Shown here: one piece after another, positions 44,868 through 51,681 of the stretch
Layout: each line of letters starts with the position of its first letter
How positions within the stretch are numbered: the stretch's first letter is position 1
DNA from: a virus
Length of the DNA: 60,652 nucleotides
Virus record (IMG/VR): IMGVR_UViG_3300044630_001263
Coordinates: 1 to 60,652 of that record
Reading direction: 5' to 3' (one strand)
Translations under genes and position numbers: made by a program
The notes under the pieces: model-generated
What the model was told of the DNA's origin: nothing
Databases searched by the model: none
The model's input: the letters and a program-made list of their open reading frames with translations, nothing else

Positions 44868-45109
44868 CAGTATACATCTCCGTTTTGAATGATTTTATTA
44901 TCTTCATAAGGGGCGGCAACCCTACGATAAAACTCAAGTTTAGCTCCTTCAAGTGCGCCAACAACATCGTTGACAGATTGATAAGATGGACTCTTGTTGT
45001 AGTAGTCACGAATGAATGTCGTGATAAGGAAGTTTAATTCACCTGCACAGTGTGGCTCATACTTGAGCATGTGTTCAGATTGACGGGCTTCTTCAGTGAT
45101 ATAGGGCAT
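44867..45109 (-). CDS. Conserved small phage protein (MPYI...NGDVY)
   Basis: An 80-residue helical protein, starting MPYITEEAR with AGELNFLITTFI, LEGAKLEFYRRVAAPYED and NGDVY. This pattern is widespread in phage early regions as a family of unknown function, and both ends match it. Intact and well conserved in appearance. Confidence 0.75.
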   Translation of the reverse strand: MPYITEEARQSEHMLKYEPHCAGELNFLITTFIRDYYNKSPSYQSVNDVVGALEGAKLEFYRRVAAPYEDNKIIQNGDVY

Positions 45110-45111
45110 AT

Positions 45112-45228
45112 TTATTTGTAGTTGTTAAAACGACTTTGGTTATCTTTACGGTTTAGTATTGGTTCTACAGCACCGTAAAGCATGGCTAATAGGGTTACAA
45201 CACCCCAGATTGTTGCTATCACAATCAT
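45112..45228 (-). CDS. Tiny membrane protein
   Basis: A 38-residue protein with one membrane segment (MIVIATIWGVVTLLAMLYG) and a short polar tail. The ATG overlaps the upstream stop (ATGA) and the stop is two bases from the next gene, so translation is coupled. Function unknown. Confidence 0.6.
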   Translation of the reverse strand: MIVIATIWGVVTLLAMLYGAVEPILNRKDNQSRFNNYK

Positions 45229-45632
45229 AAGTACTCCGAGAGAATAGTGTCACAAGCTTTATCTACAGAAGACCTCCATTCAGTTACAAGTGATTCAAAG
45301 AAAGGGTGGATTGTTGCGTCACTTGATTTAAATGCTACAACAGGGATTTTCAATACATAAGCAGCATAGAACACTTCCATAGCAGTACCGTGTTTAGGTA
45401 CAAGTGGGTTGTCTAGGTTAGCTAAGATTAAGTCAGACTCACGAATGTCACGGAGATCTAACTCAAAGATACGCTTCATGTATCGTTTCTCAAATGCATG
45501 AAGACGTCTGCATGGATTAAGTAGCTTACAGGTAGGAGCTAACAGGTGTGTTGCTGTGGAGCGCCAACCTTTAGCCTCTTCTGTTGATACATGTTCCATT
45601 GGACCTGCTAAGTATACTGTTCTTTGTCTCAT
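45225..45632 (-). CDS. Nucleoside 2-deoxyribosyltransferase-like protein
   Basis: A 135-residue protein with VYLAGPMEH at the start, ESDLILANLDNP and KHGTAMEVFYAAYVLKIPVV. These match the Rossmann-like deoxyribosyltransferase/DNA-salvage fold, including the candidate catalytic Glu in AMEV. It could recycle or remodel nucleosides during infection, with the deaminase and reductase. Confidence 0.78.
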   Translation of the reverse strand: MRQRTVYLAGPMEHVSTEEAKGWRSTATHLLAPTCKLLNPCRRLHAFEKRYMKRIFELDLRDIRESDLILANLDNPLVPKHGTAMEVFYAAYVLKIPVVAFKSSDATIHPFFESLVTEWRSSVDKACDTILSEYL

Positions 45633-45778
45633 TTGGTTACTGTTTCTAAGTATAAACCTACATTACCGATAGCATAGCCTAAGAATGCAATGCTTAGACC
45701 TGTACTTCCTTTGAAGAATAAGTCTACGCATACTGCTAGATATACTAAACCAATGATTGCTATTAGTGTTGAACTCAT
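45629..45778 (-). CDS. Small two-span membrane protein
   Basis: A 49-residue hydrophobic protein with two predicted membrane segments (STLIAIIGLVYLAVCVDL and LSIAFLGYAIGNVGLYL). ATGA overlaps couple it to both neighbours. Function unknown; possibly a host-membrane modifier. Confidence 0.65.
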   Translation of the reverse strand: MSSTLIAIIGLVYLAVCVDLFFKGSTGLSIAFLGYAIGNVGLYLETVTK

Positions 45779-46077
45779 AGTTCCTCGATTACTTTAAGTG
45801 AGTTTGCTGTAAACCAGAGACCTCCTTGAGACTCAGGTCTTTGGTGGCGCATGAAGTCATTGATAACAACTTTACACCATACACGATCTTTCTTGGATAG
45901 ATGCGGTGCATTGGGTTCTGCACAGCAGTGCCATCCTGGACGATGTGCATAGCCTTTAGTCTTATGATCTTCAGCGAAGTACCACACTTCTTTATTTAGT
46001 CGTTGTTTACGATTAATAAAGAGTGGTCCGTAGGTACCGTCTTTACGTTTACGAAACAGCTTGTATGCTATCATCAT
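45775..46077 (-). CDS. Conserved phage protein of unknown function
   Basis: A 100-residue protein: AYKLFRKRKDGTYGPLFI, then RPGWHCCAEPNAPHLSKKDRVWCKV. Proteins with the LFRxRKDG and PGWH...APHL pattern are common in phages and some bacteria. The Cys and His residues could bind a metal. A chance copy of part of the promoter motif lies within its DGTYG codons. Confidence 0.75.
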   Translation of the reverse strand: MMIAYKLFRKRKDGTYGPLFINRKQRLNKEVWYFAEDHKTKGYAHRPGWHCCAEPNAPHLSKKDRVWCKVVINDFMRHQRPESQGGLWFTANSLKVIEEL

Positions 46078-46270
46078 TTATTCTTTCAACGTCAGACCAA
46101 GCAGCAAAGTGGTATACATCTTTATTTTCATCAAGACAATAAGAGTACATACCATCGATGTTGATTAGTTTGTATGTTTTATTAAGGTTAGGATGTCTTG
46201 CTTCAGGTGGTATTTGCGTATCACCTATTAGTTTGAAGTAAGAATGACGGGGTAGTTTGTATAGTTCCAT
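46049..46270 (-). CDS. Small hypothetical protein
   Basis: A 73-residue protein (MELYKLPRHSYFKL, PPEARHPNLNKTYKLINIDG) that looks like a small beta-barrel or SH3-like unit. It overlaps the next gene by 29 bases. Function unknown. Confidence 0.65.
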   Translation of the reverse strand: MELYKLPRHSYFKLIGDTQIPPEARHPNLNKTYKLINIDGMYSYCLDENKDVYHFAAWSDVERINDDSIQAVS

Positions 46271-46272
46271 GA

Positions 46273-46419
46273 TTAGATATCAAAGTTAACGTCAACAAGC
46301 TCCATTTCACTGGGATCATAGCCTATTGTTTCATAGACTTTGGACTCAGCTTCTTCTTCATCAATAGCACAGACCCACACTGTTGATGTTGGACTAATTT
46401 GAAAGCAATATTCGTTCAT
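46273..46419 (-). CDS. Small acidic protein
   Basis: A 48-residue acidic protein (MNEYCFQISPTSTVWVCAID to VDVNFDI). The ATG overlaps the upstream stop (ATGA). No domain recognised. Confidence 0.6.
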   Translation of the reverse strand: MNEYCFQISPTSTVWVCAIDEEEAESKVYETIGYDPSEMELVDVNFDI

Positions 46420-46640
46420 TGTTTTTCCTTTACCCATGTACAATCAAAACAGATTTTCATCATCCAGCGAACAAACCAGTTAGGTTCACAATTTTCTTTT
46501 GGGTGATATAAGATACCGTCATTTATCTCAGGTTTATTACCGAACATATAGCATTTCCATTCAGACCTTTTGGGTTGTTCAACGAACCTATATGTCGTTT
46601 TGAAGTCTTCTGGGTTGTATGTTAGCACAGTTGGTTCCAT
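46416..46640 (-). CDS. Hypothetical protein
   Basis: A 74-residue protein with KCYMFGNKPEINDGILYHP and a hydrophobic WFVRWMMKICFDCTWV end, which might pack as a small domain or touch a membrane. It overlaps the neighbouring stop and start. Function unknown. Confidence 0.65.
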   Translation of the reverse strand: MEPTVLTYNPEDFKTTYRFVEQPKRSEWKCYMFGNKPEINDGILYHPKENCEPNWFVRWMMKICFDCTWVKEKQ

Positions 46641-46816
46641 TATTCAACCTCAATGATGTTAGGGTTTTTAACACATTTAGCACAGGCTAATGCTCGGTGC
46701 ATAGCGTTTTCACCAATGAATACGTCTACATGGTGCCATTTACCAAGCATCCACCATTCAGTATATTCAACCCACCAGTGTTTTTCACGATAGTCTTCTC
46801 TGATACGAACTCTCAT
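46640..46816 (-). CDS. Small Trp-rich protein
   Basis: A 58-residue protein with five tryptophans (KHWWVEYTEWWMLGKWHHVD) and a Cys pair (CAKC) near the end. Overlaps at both ends with neighbours by one to four bases support it. Function unknown. Confidence 0.62.
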   Translation of the reverse strand: MRVRIREDYREKHWWVEYTEWWMLGKWHHVDVFIGENAMHRALACAKCVKNPNIIEVE

Positions 46817-47109
46817 TCTTCACCTTTCTTGTATGGACGATAGATATATAGAGAACATTGTTTAGCAGTACAGTTGGTTATGTCTGTACGGATACCTCCT
46901 ACACAGTCGTTACAGAAATTCTTAATGGCTTGCATGGGTGAAGTACGTTTTTGAGCTTTCTTAAGTTCTTGTTCTTCAGTCCATGCTTCAAGGAACTTAC
47001 CGCCTTTCTTTACAGCATAGGCTTTTTCTTTACGCCACTGTTCAAGAGCTGCTTTGCCCTTGGCTAGTACTTCTGGATTCATCGAGCGTTTCTTTTTGAC
47101 GGAGTTCAT
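46813..47109 (-). CDS. Putative zinc-ribbon protein
   Basis: A 98-residue protein: a basic helical N-terminal part and a four-cysteine end, MQAIKNFCNDCVGG then CTAKQCSLYIYRPY. This Cys pattern is common in small phage proteins and could bind zinc and nucleic acid. I chose the start at 47109 because GGA lies 8 bases upstream. It overlaps the preceding gene by 68 bases. Confidence 0.7.
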   Translation of the reverse strand: MNSVKKKRSMNPEVLAKGKAALEQWRKEKAYAVKKGGKFLEAWTEEQELKKAQKRTSPMQAIKNFCNDCVGGIRTDITNCTAKQCSLYIYRPYKKGEE

Positions 47110-47275
47110 CGTTTAGTTCCATGTTCATTGTTGTACAAACTTTAGCGGCTTCAGCTTGGAATAGATAACATATTGCATCTTCAAGCTTGATATCACGACC
47201 TGCTACACAAAAGTATGCTCGATCGTAACCTTGTTTGGTGAATACAAAGTATCCGTTAGATTCTGGTTGATTCAC
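47042..47275 (-). CDS. Hypothetical protein
   Basis: A 77-residue protein (GYFVFTKQGYDRAYFCVAG) whose ATG overlaps the upstream stop. The Ser/Gln/Arg-rich end is encoded where the zinc-ribbon gene overlaps in another frame. The first 50 residues look like a real domain and the tail like overprinting. Confidence 0.62.
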   Translation of the reverse strand: MNQPESNGYFVFTKQGYDRAYFCVAGRDIKLEDAICYLFQAEAAKVCTTMNMELNDELRQKETLDESRSTSQGQSSS

Positions 47276-47715
47276 GATACAGTTACCTCGAATGTTATGT
47301 TGTCTTTGATTGCTTCTTCAACAAGGTCTGCGATAACACTTCTATTAAGGTTAGAACTGATGCGATCTTCCCAATCGATTTCATGATCATAGTCAGTGAT
47401 ATCAAACTCTTCTGACATGTATTGCTCGATAGCTTCAGTCACACGATCATTGACGATTTCTTCAACACGTTGAGCAAGTACGTCATCAAGGTGTTTGTCT
47501 ATCAGAGAGGCAATAGACATGTTCTTAGTAGGGTGATATACATCATCAATTTCTTTTGCAAGAGTGTTGATCAAACAACAGACAGCTGTATTAACACCTA
47601 CACGATCTGCATTAGACAGAGTACTCAACATACTGTGTAAGTATGAGAATGACTCGTCAAGGTTATCGTGAGTGCTGAACAGGTTATTACGATACTCGGA
47701 TAATGGATTTTGCAT
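47272..47715 (-). CDS. Acidic helical hypothetical protein
   Basis: A 147-residue, strongly acidic protein that looks mainly helical (EEIVNDRVTEAIEQYMSEEF). Acidic early phage proteins often mimic DNA or bind host enzymes, but nothing specific is visible. Function unknown. Confidence 0.7.
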   Translation of the reverse strand: MQNPLSEYRNNLFSTHDNLDESFSYLHSMLSTLSNADRVGVNTAVCCLINTLAKEIDDVYHPTKNMSIASLIDKHLDDVLAQRVEEIVNDRVTEAIEQYMSEEFDITDYDHEIDWEDRISSNLNRSVIADLVEEAIKDNITFEVTVS

Positions 47716-47716
47716 A

Positions 47717-47965
47717 TTAAGCCTTTACTGATTCAACGAATTGTGTTACGATTTCACGAAGAACGTCTGGATGGATTACATCAATGATATCAACATCTTT
47801 GTGTCTAACTTCAACGACATAGATATCATCAGCATAGTCAGGTTCAAAGCCTCCTTTCTCATCACGGATTTGACAGCTACTACCTTTATCAACTTCGATA
47901 GTACAGAAGAAGTCTGCATTATCGGTATAGTACCAGTGATAGTACAAGTTATCTGCTATACTCAT
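47717..47965 (-). CDS. Acidic hypothetical protein
   Basis: An 82-residue acidic protein (FFCTIEVDKGSSCQIRDEKG, DYADDIYVVEV). Its ATG overlaps the upstream stop. No family recognised. Confidence 0.65.
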   Translation of the reverse strand: MSIADNLYYHWYYTDNADFFCTIEVDKGSSCQIRDEKGGFEPDYADDIYVVEVRHKDVDIIDVIHPDVLREIVTQFVESVKA

Positions 47966-48216
47966 TTTAAGCCTTTCAAGTTTTCACGGATTAATTTAAG
48001 TTCTTTACGAATGATACGAGCACGAGTCTTGCAATGATTTAGATTAGCAAAATGTGTGGCTGTATTAGGATTAGCTTTATCAGAGTTTAACCAGTACAAA
48101 GCTATCATTTCTTTGTAGTAAGCAAGATCTTCTTCAAGCCAAAACAGACGACTACGAAGAAGTTTCACCAGTTGGTACTTGTGTTTTGCTGGCAGTGCTA
48201 AAATAGTGATGTTCAT
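47962..48216 (-). CDS. Basic helical hypothetical protein
   Basis: An 84-residue, basic, helical protein (LLRSRLFWLEEDLAYYKEMI, CKTRARIIRKELKLIREN), the opposite charge of its downstream neighbours. It overlaps the preceding gene by 65 bases. Function unknown. Confidence 0.62.
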   Translation of the reverse strand: MNITILALPAKHKYQLVKLLRSRLFWLEEDLAYYKEMIALYWLNSDKANPNTATHFANLNHCKTRARIIRKELKLIRENLKGLK

Positions 48217-48367
48217 GGATTAATTCCTCAAAGATATCCCATAGTTTATTGAACTTGGCGTCATAGTAGCTGGAGAGTACTTGACGATCTATATCAGTTT
48301 TTAGATCATCGCATACACCCCAGCACTGTATGATGGCTTGCTCTAAGTCAAACCTATCATGACTCAT
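48152..48367 (-). CDS. Conserved small phage protein (DRFDLEQAI type)
   Basis: A 71-residue protein with HDRFDLEQAIIQCWGVCDDL, a segment seen in short proteins of many phages. The ATG overlaps the upstream stop. The last ~20 residues fall in the overlap with the next gene and look like overprinted sequence. Function unknown. Confidence 0.68.
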   Translation of the reverse strand: MSHDRFDLEQAIIQCWGVCDDLKTDIDRQVLSSYYDAKFNKLWDIFEELIHEHHYFSTASKTQVPTGETSS

Positions 48368-48654
48368 AGAGTATGCCCGTGAGTGGCAGCAACAATACGA
48401 AGCATCAGAGTTTCATCAACTTTAGGAGGCTCAAACCTGTCATCGATTGTCTCAAAGAAACCTTTTTCATCAGCTCCGTAGATGACGTCTACAGAGTATT
48501 TACCTACAAAGTAGAAACAGTTGTTTTCTTTGAGAAAGTAAACACCACGACCGCCTTCCCAGTTCTTTGGATCATATGAGTCTGCTGGTACTTTGTCAAC
48601 TTGAGTTACTTTAAATTGCACTGTTGTAGTGAAGTATGGATGGATTTCAAACAT
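48364..48654 (-). CDS. Hypothetical protein
   Basis: A 96-residue beta-rich protein (TVQFKVTQVDKVPADSYDPK, GVYFLKENNCFYFVGKYSVD). AAAGGA precedes the ATG. No family recognised. Confidence 0.68.
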   Translation of the reverse strand: MFEIHPYFTTTVQFKVTQVDKVPADSYDPKNWEGGRGVYFLKENNCFYFVGKYSVDVIYGADEKGFFETIDDRFEPPKVDETLMLRIVAATHGHTL

Positions 48655-48664
48655 GATATTTCCT

Positions 48665-49036
48665 TTAGATAGAGTTGATTAAATCGAGGGCTTCTTGAGC
48701 TTCGTCACACAGGTAGAGTTTATCCATCAGATCTTGTTTGATCTTTTCATATTTATCACGTATTGCATTACGCTCTTTTTGATTATCTTCATGTTCTTTA
48801 TCAAATCCATGAGGGAATATAATAGCATCGCCAATGTTAGTGATATTCCAGATATTATCAAACTTTGATTGTGGAACAAGTGGTACACCGTACTCGTATG
48901 ACAATAGAGCGTACAGGGCATCCTTATCACTCTTTTTAGAACTGATATAGTCAGGCGTTTCTTTATCACGCATTTCACTGAGTTTTTCATTAAGACGACC
49001 GACAGCATATTCACGTTGTTGTTTATTGAGTTTCAT
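48665..49036 (-). CDS. Hypothetical coiled-coil protein
   Basis: A 123-residue charged protein with helical ends (NKQQREYAVGRLNEKLSEMR and KYEKIKQDLMDKLYLCDEAQ) around a middle segment YEYGVPLVPQ. It overlaps the start of its neighbour by four bases. Function unknown. Confidence 0.68.
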   Translation of the reverse strand: MKLNKQQREYAVGRLNEKLSEMRDKETPDYISSKKSDKDALYALLSYEYGVPLVPQSKFDNIWNITNIGDAIIFPHGFDKEHEDNQKERNAIRDKYEKIKQDLMDKLYLCDEAQEALDLINSI

Positions 49037-49299
49037 GAGTTTAGTTCCTTGAGTTTAGTTTGTGCCCAGATTACACCAGCGAAGAAGCTTTCAGACTGGT
49101 ATCGGATATCTGGATAATCTTTTACATCGATGTCAATCCATTTACTTTTAGGTTCGTATATGTATGGTTGTCCTTTCATAGAGATTTCACGTTCAATACG
49201 ATCAAATTCATCAGATTCGTCTGTATTCATAGGTTCATAGTTTAAACCTAATTCTCTTGCATTATCTGCTTTTCTGTTTAGTGCTTCATCTTTAGTCAC
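49033..49299 (-). CDS. Hypothetical protein with MTKDEALN start
   Basis: An 88-residue acidic protein. Its first eight residues match the 42656..43111 gene, though the rest differs. It follows the strong terminator behind the SSB gene, so it may need read-through or its own promoter. Function unknown. Confidence 0.68.
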   Translation of the reverse strand: MTKDEALNRKADNARELGLNYEPMNTDESDEFDRIEREISMKGQPYIYEPKSKWIDIDVKDYPDIRYQSESFFAGVIWAQTKLKELNS

Positions 49300-49310
49300 A
49301 AAAACCTTTT

Positions 49311-49358
49311 AAATAAAAATCCCTCATGACAGACTCGTTAGAGACTATCACAAGGGAT
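49311..49358 (-). terminator. Strong terminator after SSB gene
   Basis: On the minus strand ATCCCT pairs with AGGGAT, then TGTGATAG with CTGTCATG (some G-T pairs) and CTC with GAG around TAAC: a stem of about 17 pairs followed by TTTTATTT. It would limit transcription from the SSB gene to the rest of the block. Confidence 0.8.
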
Positions 49359-49369
49359 ATCATTGGGAT

Positions 49370-49873
49370 TTAGAACATTGCTTCTTCAGAGGCATCTGTA
49401 TCAACAGAGGCACCCTCAACATCAAAATCAACAAAGTTTTCAGATTTACGTTCATAGCGAACAAGATCAGTAACTTGTACAGCTACAAGCATAGTAGAGA
49501 TACCAGACTTACTGATTTTACCGTTAGGGAGTTTAATTTCATAAGGTGAGCAGTACACCATAACATTACCGATAGAACCATTACCAATCAACTTTGGATC
49601 AAGTTCTTTCTTACCTGCATCTACCACACGAACTTTGGCAGCATCTGTACCATCTTTCTTAAAAGCTTTCTTCTTAAGATTAACAGAGATCTTACCGCCT
49701 TCAACAGGCTTTACTTTACCGAATTGAGAAAACTCTTTCTCACGTTTCTTGTCACCTTGAATCTGTAACTCAAACTGATCAACACCGAATGGTGAGACAG
49801 GTTTATCGAGTTTAGCCCAGAATAAGGCAACATCTTTGATGATAACGTTAGAAGAATTGTTTGCTTGTGTCAT
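49370..49873 (-). CDS. Single-stranded DNA-binding protein
   Basis: A 167-residue protein: a beta-barrel-type body (DVALFWAKLDKPVSPFGVDQ, MVYCSPYEIKLPNGK) and an acidic C-terminal tail ending DASEEAMF. A terminal Phe in an acidic tail is the hallmark of T7 gp2.5-type SSBs, which contact the polymerase and helicase. It is followed by a strong terminator, which fits high, separate expression. Confidence 0.85.
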   Translation of the reverse strand: MTQANNSSNVIIKDVALFWAKLDKPVSPFGVDQFELQIQGDKKREKEFSQFGKVKPVEGGKISVNLKKKAFKKDGTDAAKVRVVDAGKKELDPKLIGNGSIGNVMVYCSPYEIKLPNGKISKSGISTMLVAVQVTDLVRYERKSENFVDFDVEGASVDTDASEEAMF

Positions 49874-49914
49874 GATATTTTCCTATGGATTAATTAATTC
49901 AAGTATATTTCTCG

Positions 49915-49936
49915 CTAGTCGGATCCTAATAGATAA
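49915..49936 (+). promoter_or_regulatory. Candidate phage RNA polymerase promoter
   Basis: Reads CTAGTCGGATCCTAATAGAT, differing from the core by one base (GGATCC for GGTACC). It lies in the divergent gap between ssb and the plus-strand small-terminase gene and points at the latter. Confidence 0.68.
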
Positions 49937-49970
49937 TTGTTATCTAACAGAAACAGAACAGGAGAACAGA

Positions 49971-50363
49971 ATGTCAGGTGGTAAAGCCCGTAACATTAAT
50001 TCTCTGGCTAATCTAAAGTTAATTACTTCAGAAACAGCTAGAGAAAATCAGAAGAAAGCTACTCAATCAAGAATGTTGAATAAGCAGATCAGAGATGAGT
50101 TTAAACTTAACGCTAAAAACTTCCAAGAAGTAATGAAGGATCTACCTCAACTATCTTCATTGGATGTACTCAGAATGGCTATGCATCAGGCTCTTCAACA
50201 AGATAACTTTGAAGATGCAGCTAGATACGCTAACATGGTAGCAGAGTATGAACAACCTAAACTACAAAGGATTGATCAGACTACCACTACACGTACTGCT
50301 GACCTCACAGATGAGGAACTTCAGAGGATTATCTCAGAGGAAGGTCTTGATAAGAGTTCTTAA
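49971..50363 (+). CDS. Putative small terminase subunit
   Basis: A 130-residue helical protein on the plus strand, alone among minus-strand genes. The ATG at 49971 has AGGAGA upstream. The N-terminal helices (ENQKKATQSRMLNKQIRDEF) are basic, the middle is a helical hairpin, and the C-terminal part (YANMVAEYEQPKLQRIDQTT then LTDEELQRIISEE) resembles ends of small terminase subunits. It has its own promoter motif and terminator, and no other candidate sits next to the large terminase. The call is inference. Confidence 0.55.
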   Translation: MSGGKARNINSLANLKLITSETARENQKKATQSRMLNKQIRDEFKLNAKNFQEVMKDLPQLSSLDVLRMAMHQALQQDNFEDAARYANMVAEYEQPKLQRIDQTTTTRTADLTDEELQRIISEEGLDKSS

Positions 50364-50388
50364 GAGAATGTCTTATGGTTAAGTAATT

Positions 50389-50433
50389 AAGAGAATGTCT
50401 TTAGGTATACTACCTATTGATATTCTCTTTTTT
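50389..50433 (+). terminator. Terminator after small-terminase gene
   Basis: AAGAGAAT...ATTCTCTT form an outer stem, with GTC/GAT extending it by a wobble, and AGGTA/TACCT an inner stem; a T-run follows. The left arm lies in a 15-base direct repeat (TTAAGAGAATGTCTT, also at 50360-50374). Confidence 0.82.
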
Positions 50434-50495
50434 ATTACTCTTTTTATAATATACTTTTAATAAATATATTATATAATACTATCCAACGGACAGTA
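50434..50495. other. AT-only tract, possible origin or promoter region
   Basis: About 50 bases here are almost entirely A and T (TAATATACTTTTAATAAATATATTATATAATAC). Such tracts unwind easily. It lies between a terminator and a phage promoter motif, next to the SSB gene and near repeated GAATGTCTT elements, so a replication origin is possible. Confidence 0.4.
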
Positions 50496-50517
50496 TCCTA
50501 TTAGGTACCAGCTGAAT
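50496..50517 (-). promoter_or_regulatory. Candidate phage RNA polymerase promoter
   Basis: On the minus strand it reads CAGCTGGTACCTAATAGGAT. It points toward ssb through the oppositely oriented small-terminase gene, so it could transcribe ssb and make antisense RNA to that gene. Confidence 0.68.
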
Positions 50518-50521
50518 AAGA

Positions 50522-50731
50522 TTATGATTCTATTGGGTTTTTCTCCTTTAGTGCATAAAAGACTTCGACAACATAAGGTGTCTGTAATGAGTAGAATGTT
50601 AACTTTGACACATCAACATTCTCATCCATCGAGTTTTTGTATCTTTCAATACAGTCAGCAACCGTCTCACCGAACTCTGTGTAGAAGTATTCATCAACAC
50701 AGATCCAGTTAGCTGTAACTAGTTCATTCAT
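50522..50731 (-). CDS. Hypothetical protein
   Basis: A 69-residue acidic protein (CVDEYFYTEFGETVADCIER) ending in VVEVFYALKEKNPIES. It overlaps the upstream stop. Last minus gene before the promoter and AT-rich tract. Function unknown. Confidence 0.65.
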   Translation of the reverse strand: MNELVTANWICVDEYFYTEFGETVADCIERYKNSMDENVDVSKLTFYSLQTPYVVEVFYALKEKNPIES

Positions 50732-50886
50732 TTATCTATCCTCACTTTCTTTACCCACAATAGTTTACCTTTGAGAAAAGCCTTTTGGATACCAGTGGTA
50801 TCGTCAAAGACAATTGATATTTCAGACCGTACTCGAGATTGGATTCTCTTGATAAGGTCTGTATAGATTTCTGCGGCTGAGTGCAT
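50728..50886 (-). CDS. Small basic protein
   Basis: A 52-residue basic protein (MHSAAEIYTDLIKRIQSRVR to LLWVKKVRIDK). It abuts the preceding gene and overlaps the next by four bases. No family recognised. Confidence 0.6.
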   Translation of the reverse strand: MHSAAEIYTDLIKRIQSRVRSEISIVFDDTTGIQKAFLKGKLLWVKKVRIDK

Positions 50887-50888
50887 AT

Positions 50889-51098
50889 TTAAATCTCTAT
50901 TTCTTTACCTATTTTATTTATTAACTCTACAATTTCATCATAAAAGTCATGACCCTCGTAGGTTAAAGCTTTACCTATTACTTCAGCATTCATGAAGATA
51001 GCTTCTAATAGGTGGTGTTCTTCAACATTTTTAATAGTGATCCTTAAAGTGTATGGTTGGAATACTATAGGATAATCTGTGCATTTGTAAACTTCCAT
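50889..51098 (-). CDS. Small protein, paralogue of downstream-numbered neighbour
   Basis: A 69-residue protein from the ATG at 51098 (an earlier in-frame ATG at 51131 would overlap the neighbour). VFQPYTLRITIKNVEEHHLL aligns with PFQPFELTISVDTQQEFYDM in the 51100..51321 gene, and both end in an acidic helix. The pair probably arose by tandem duplication. Function unknown. Confidence 0.62.
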   Translation of the reverse strand: MEVYKCTDYPIVFQPYTLRITIKNVEEHHLLEAIFMNAEVIGKALTYEGHDFYDEIVELINKIGKEIEI

Positions 51099-51099
51099 A

Positions 51100-51321
51100 T
51101 TAGTATTGATCCTCTTCAACAAGTGCGTCATAGATGTGCATACAAATCTTTGTCATACGGTTATGTACCTCAGGATTGTTTGTATTGGTTACGTCTGCAA
51201 TGTTTGTATAGTACGAGAACAACGACATCATATCGTAGAACTCTTGTTGGGTGTCTACGGAGATTGTCAGCTCGAATGGCTGAAAGGGTAGCTTATTATG
51301 TCTGCGGGTGATAGTCTTCAT
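51100..51321 (-). CDS. Small protein, tandem paralogue
   Basis: A 73-residue protein with PFQPFELTISVDTQQ and a helical acidic end (MTKICMHIYDALVEEDQ), matching the plan of the following gene. The ATG overlaps the zinc-ribbon stop (ATGA). Function unknown. Confidence 0.65.
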   Translation of the reverse strand: MKTITRRHNKLPFQPFELTISVDTQQEFYDMMSLFSYYTNIADVTNTNNPEVHNRMTKICMHIYDALVEEDQY

Positions 51322-51500
51322 AGTAGATTTCCTGTTATGAGTGATTCGGTTGGTTCATTACAGTACGAGCAGAGGAAGTCTGCGGTACGTCTGTTGGTAT
51401 GGTCATTGCGAACACGTAATACTTTGACGTCATCTATGTTGAATTCATTATTACATGTCTCGCAGTGGACAAACCAGAGTCTTTCAAAGCCTCCACACAT
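51318..51500 (-). CDS. Small zinc-ribbon protein
   Basis: A 60-residue protein with two Cys pairs, CETC and CSYC, about 28 residues apart, as in treble-clef or zinc-ribbon folds. AAGGAG precedes the ATG. It could bind nucleic acid or a host transcription factor. It opens a coupled group of five small genes. Confidence 0.68.
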   Translation of the reverse strand: MCGGFERLWFVHCETCNNEFNIDDVKVLRVRNDHTNRRTADFLCSYCNEPTESLITGNLL

Positions 51501-51681
51501 GATGTCTCCTTGTTAAAAATAACGAAAAGTTACAAGAAATGTTTAAAAAGAACGTTCAGGTTTTCCACACACAAAAATCCCTCAGGACTTCCCTCAATTC
51601 TCGCCTAAATCTCAGCAAATGTCTCAAAATTACTGTCTATTAGTAACTTTTTGTGAGGGAATGTCTTGAGAGTACTGTCTG
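51501..51681. other. Non-coding gap with repeats and inverted repeat
   Basis: No gene is seen in these 181 bases. TCCCTCA at 51578-51584 is complementary to TGAGGGA at 51654-51660, and on the minus strand the right arm is followed by TTTTTGTG, so a long-loop terminator is possible. On the minus strand two related segments (AACTAACAGACAGTACT and TACTAATAGACAGTAAT) repeat, and GAATGTCTT occurs here too. Confidence 0.5.

Noticed and set aside
46020-46040. Match to the promoter core (AGGTACCGTCT) inside a gene
   Set aside because: It encodes the conserved KDGTYG segment, and the AT-rich ATAG end of the motif is absent.
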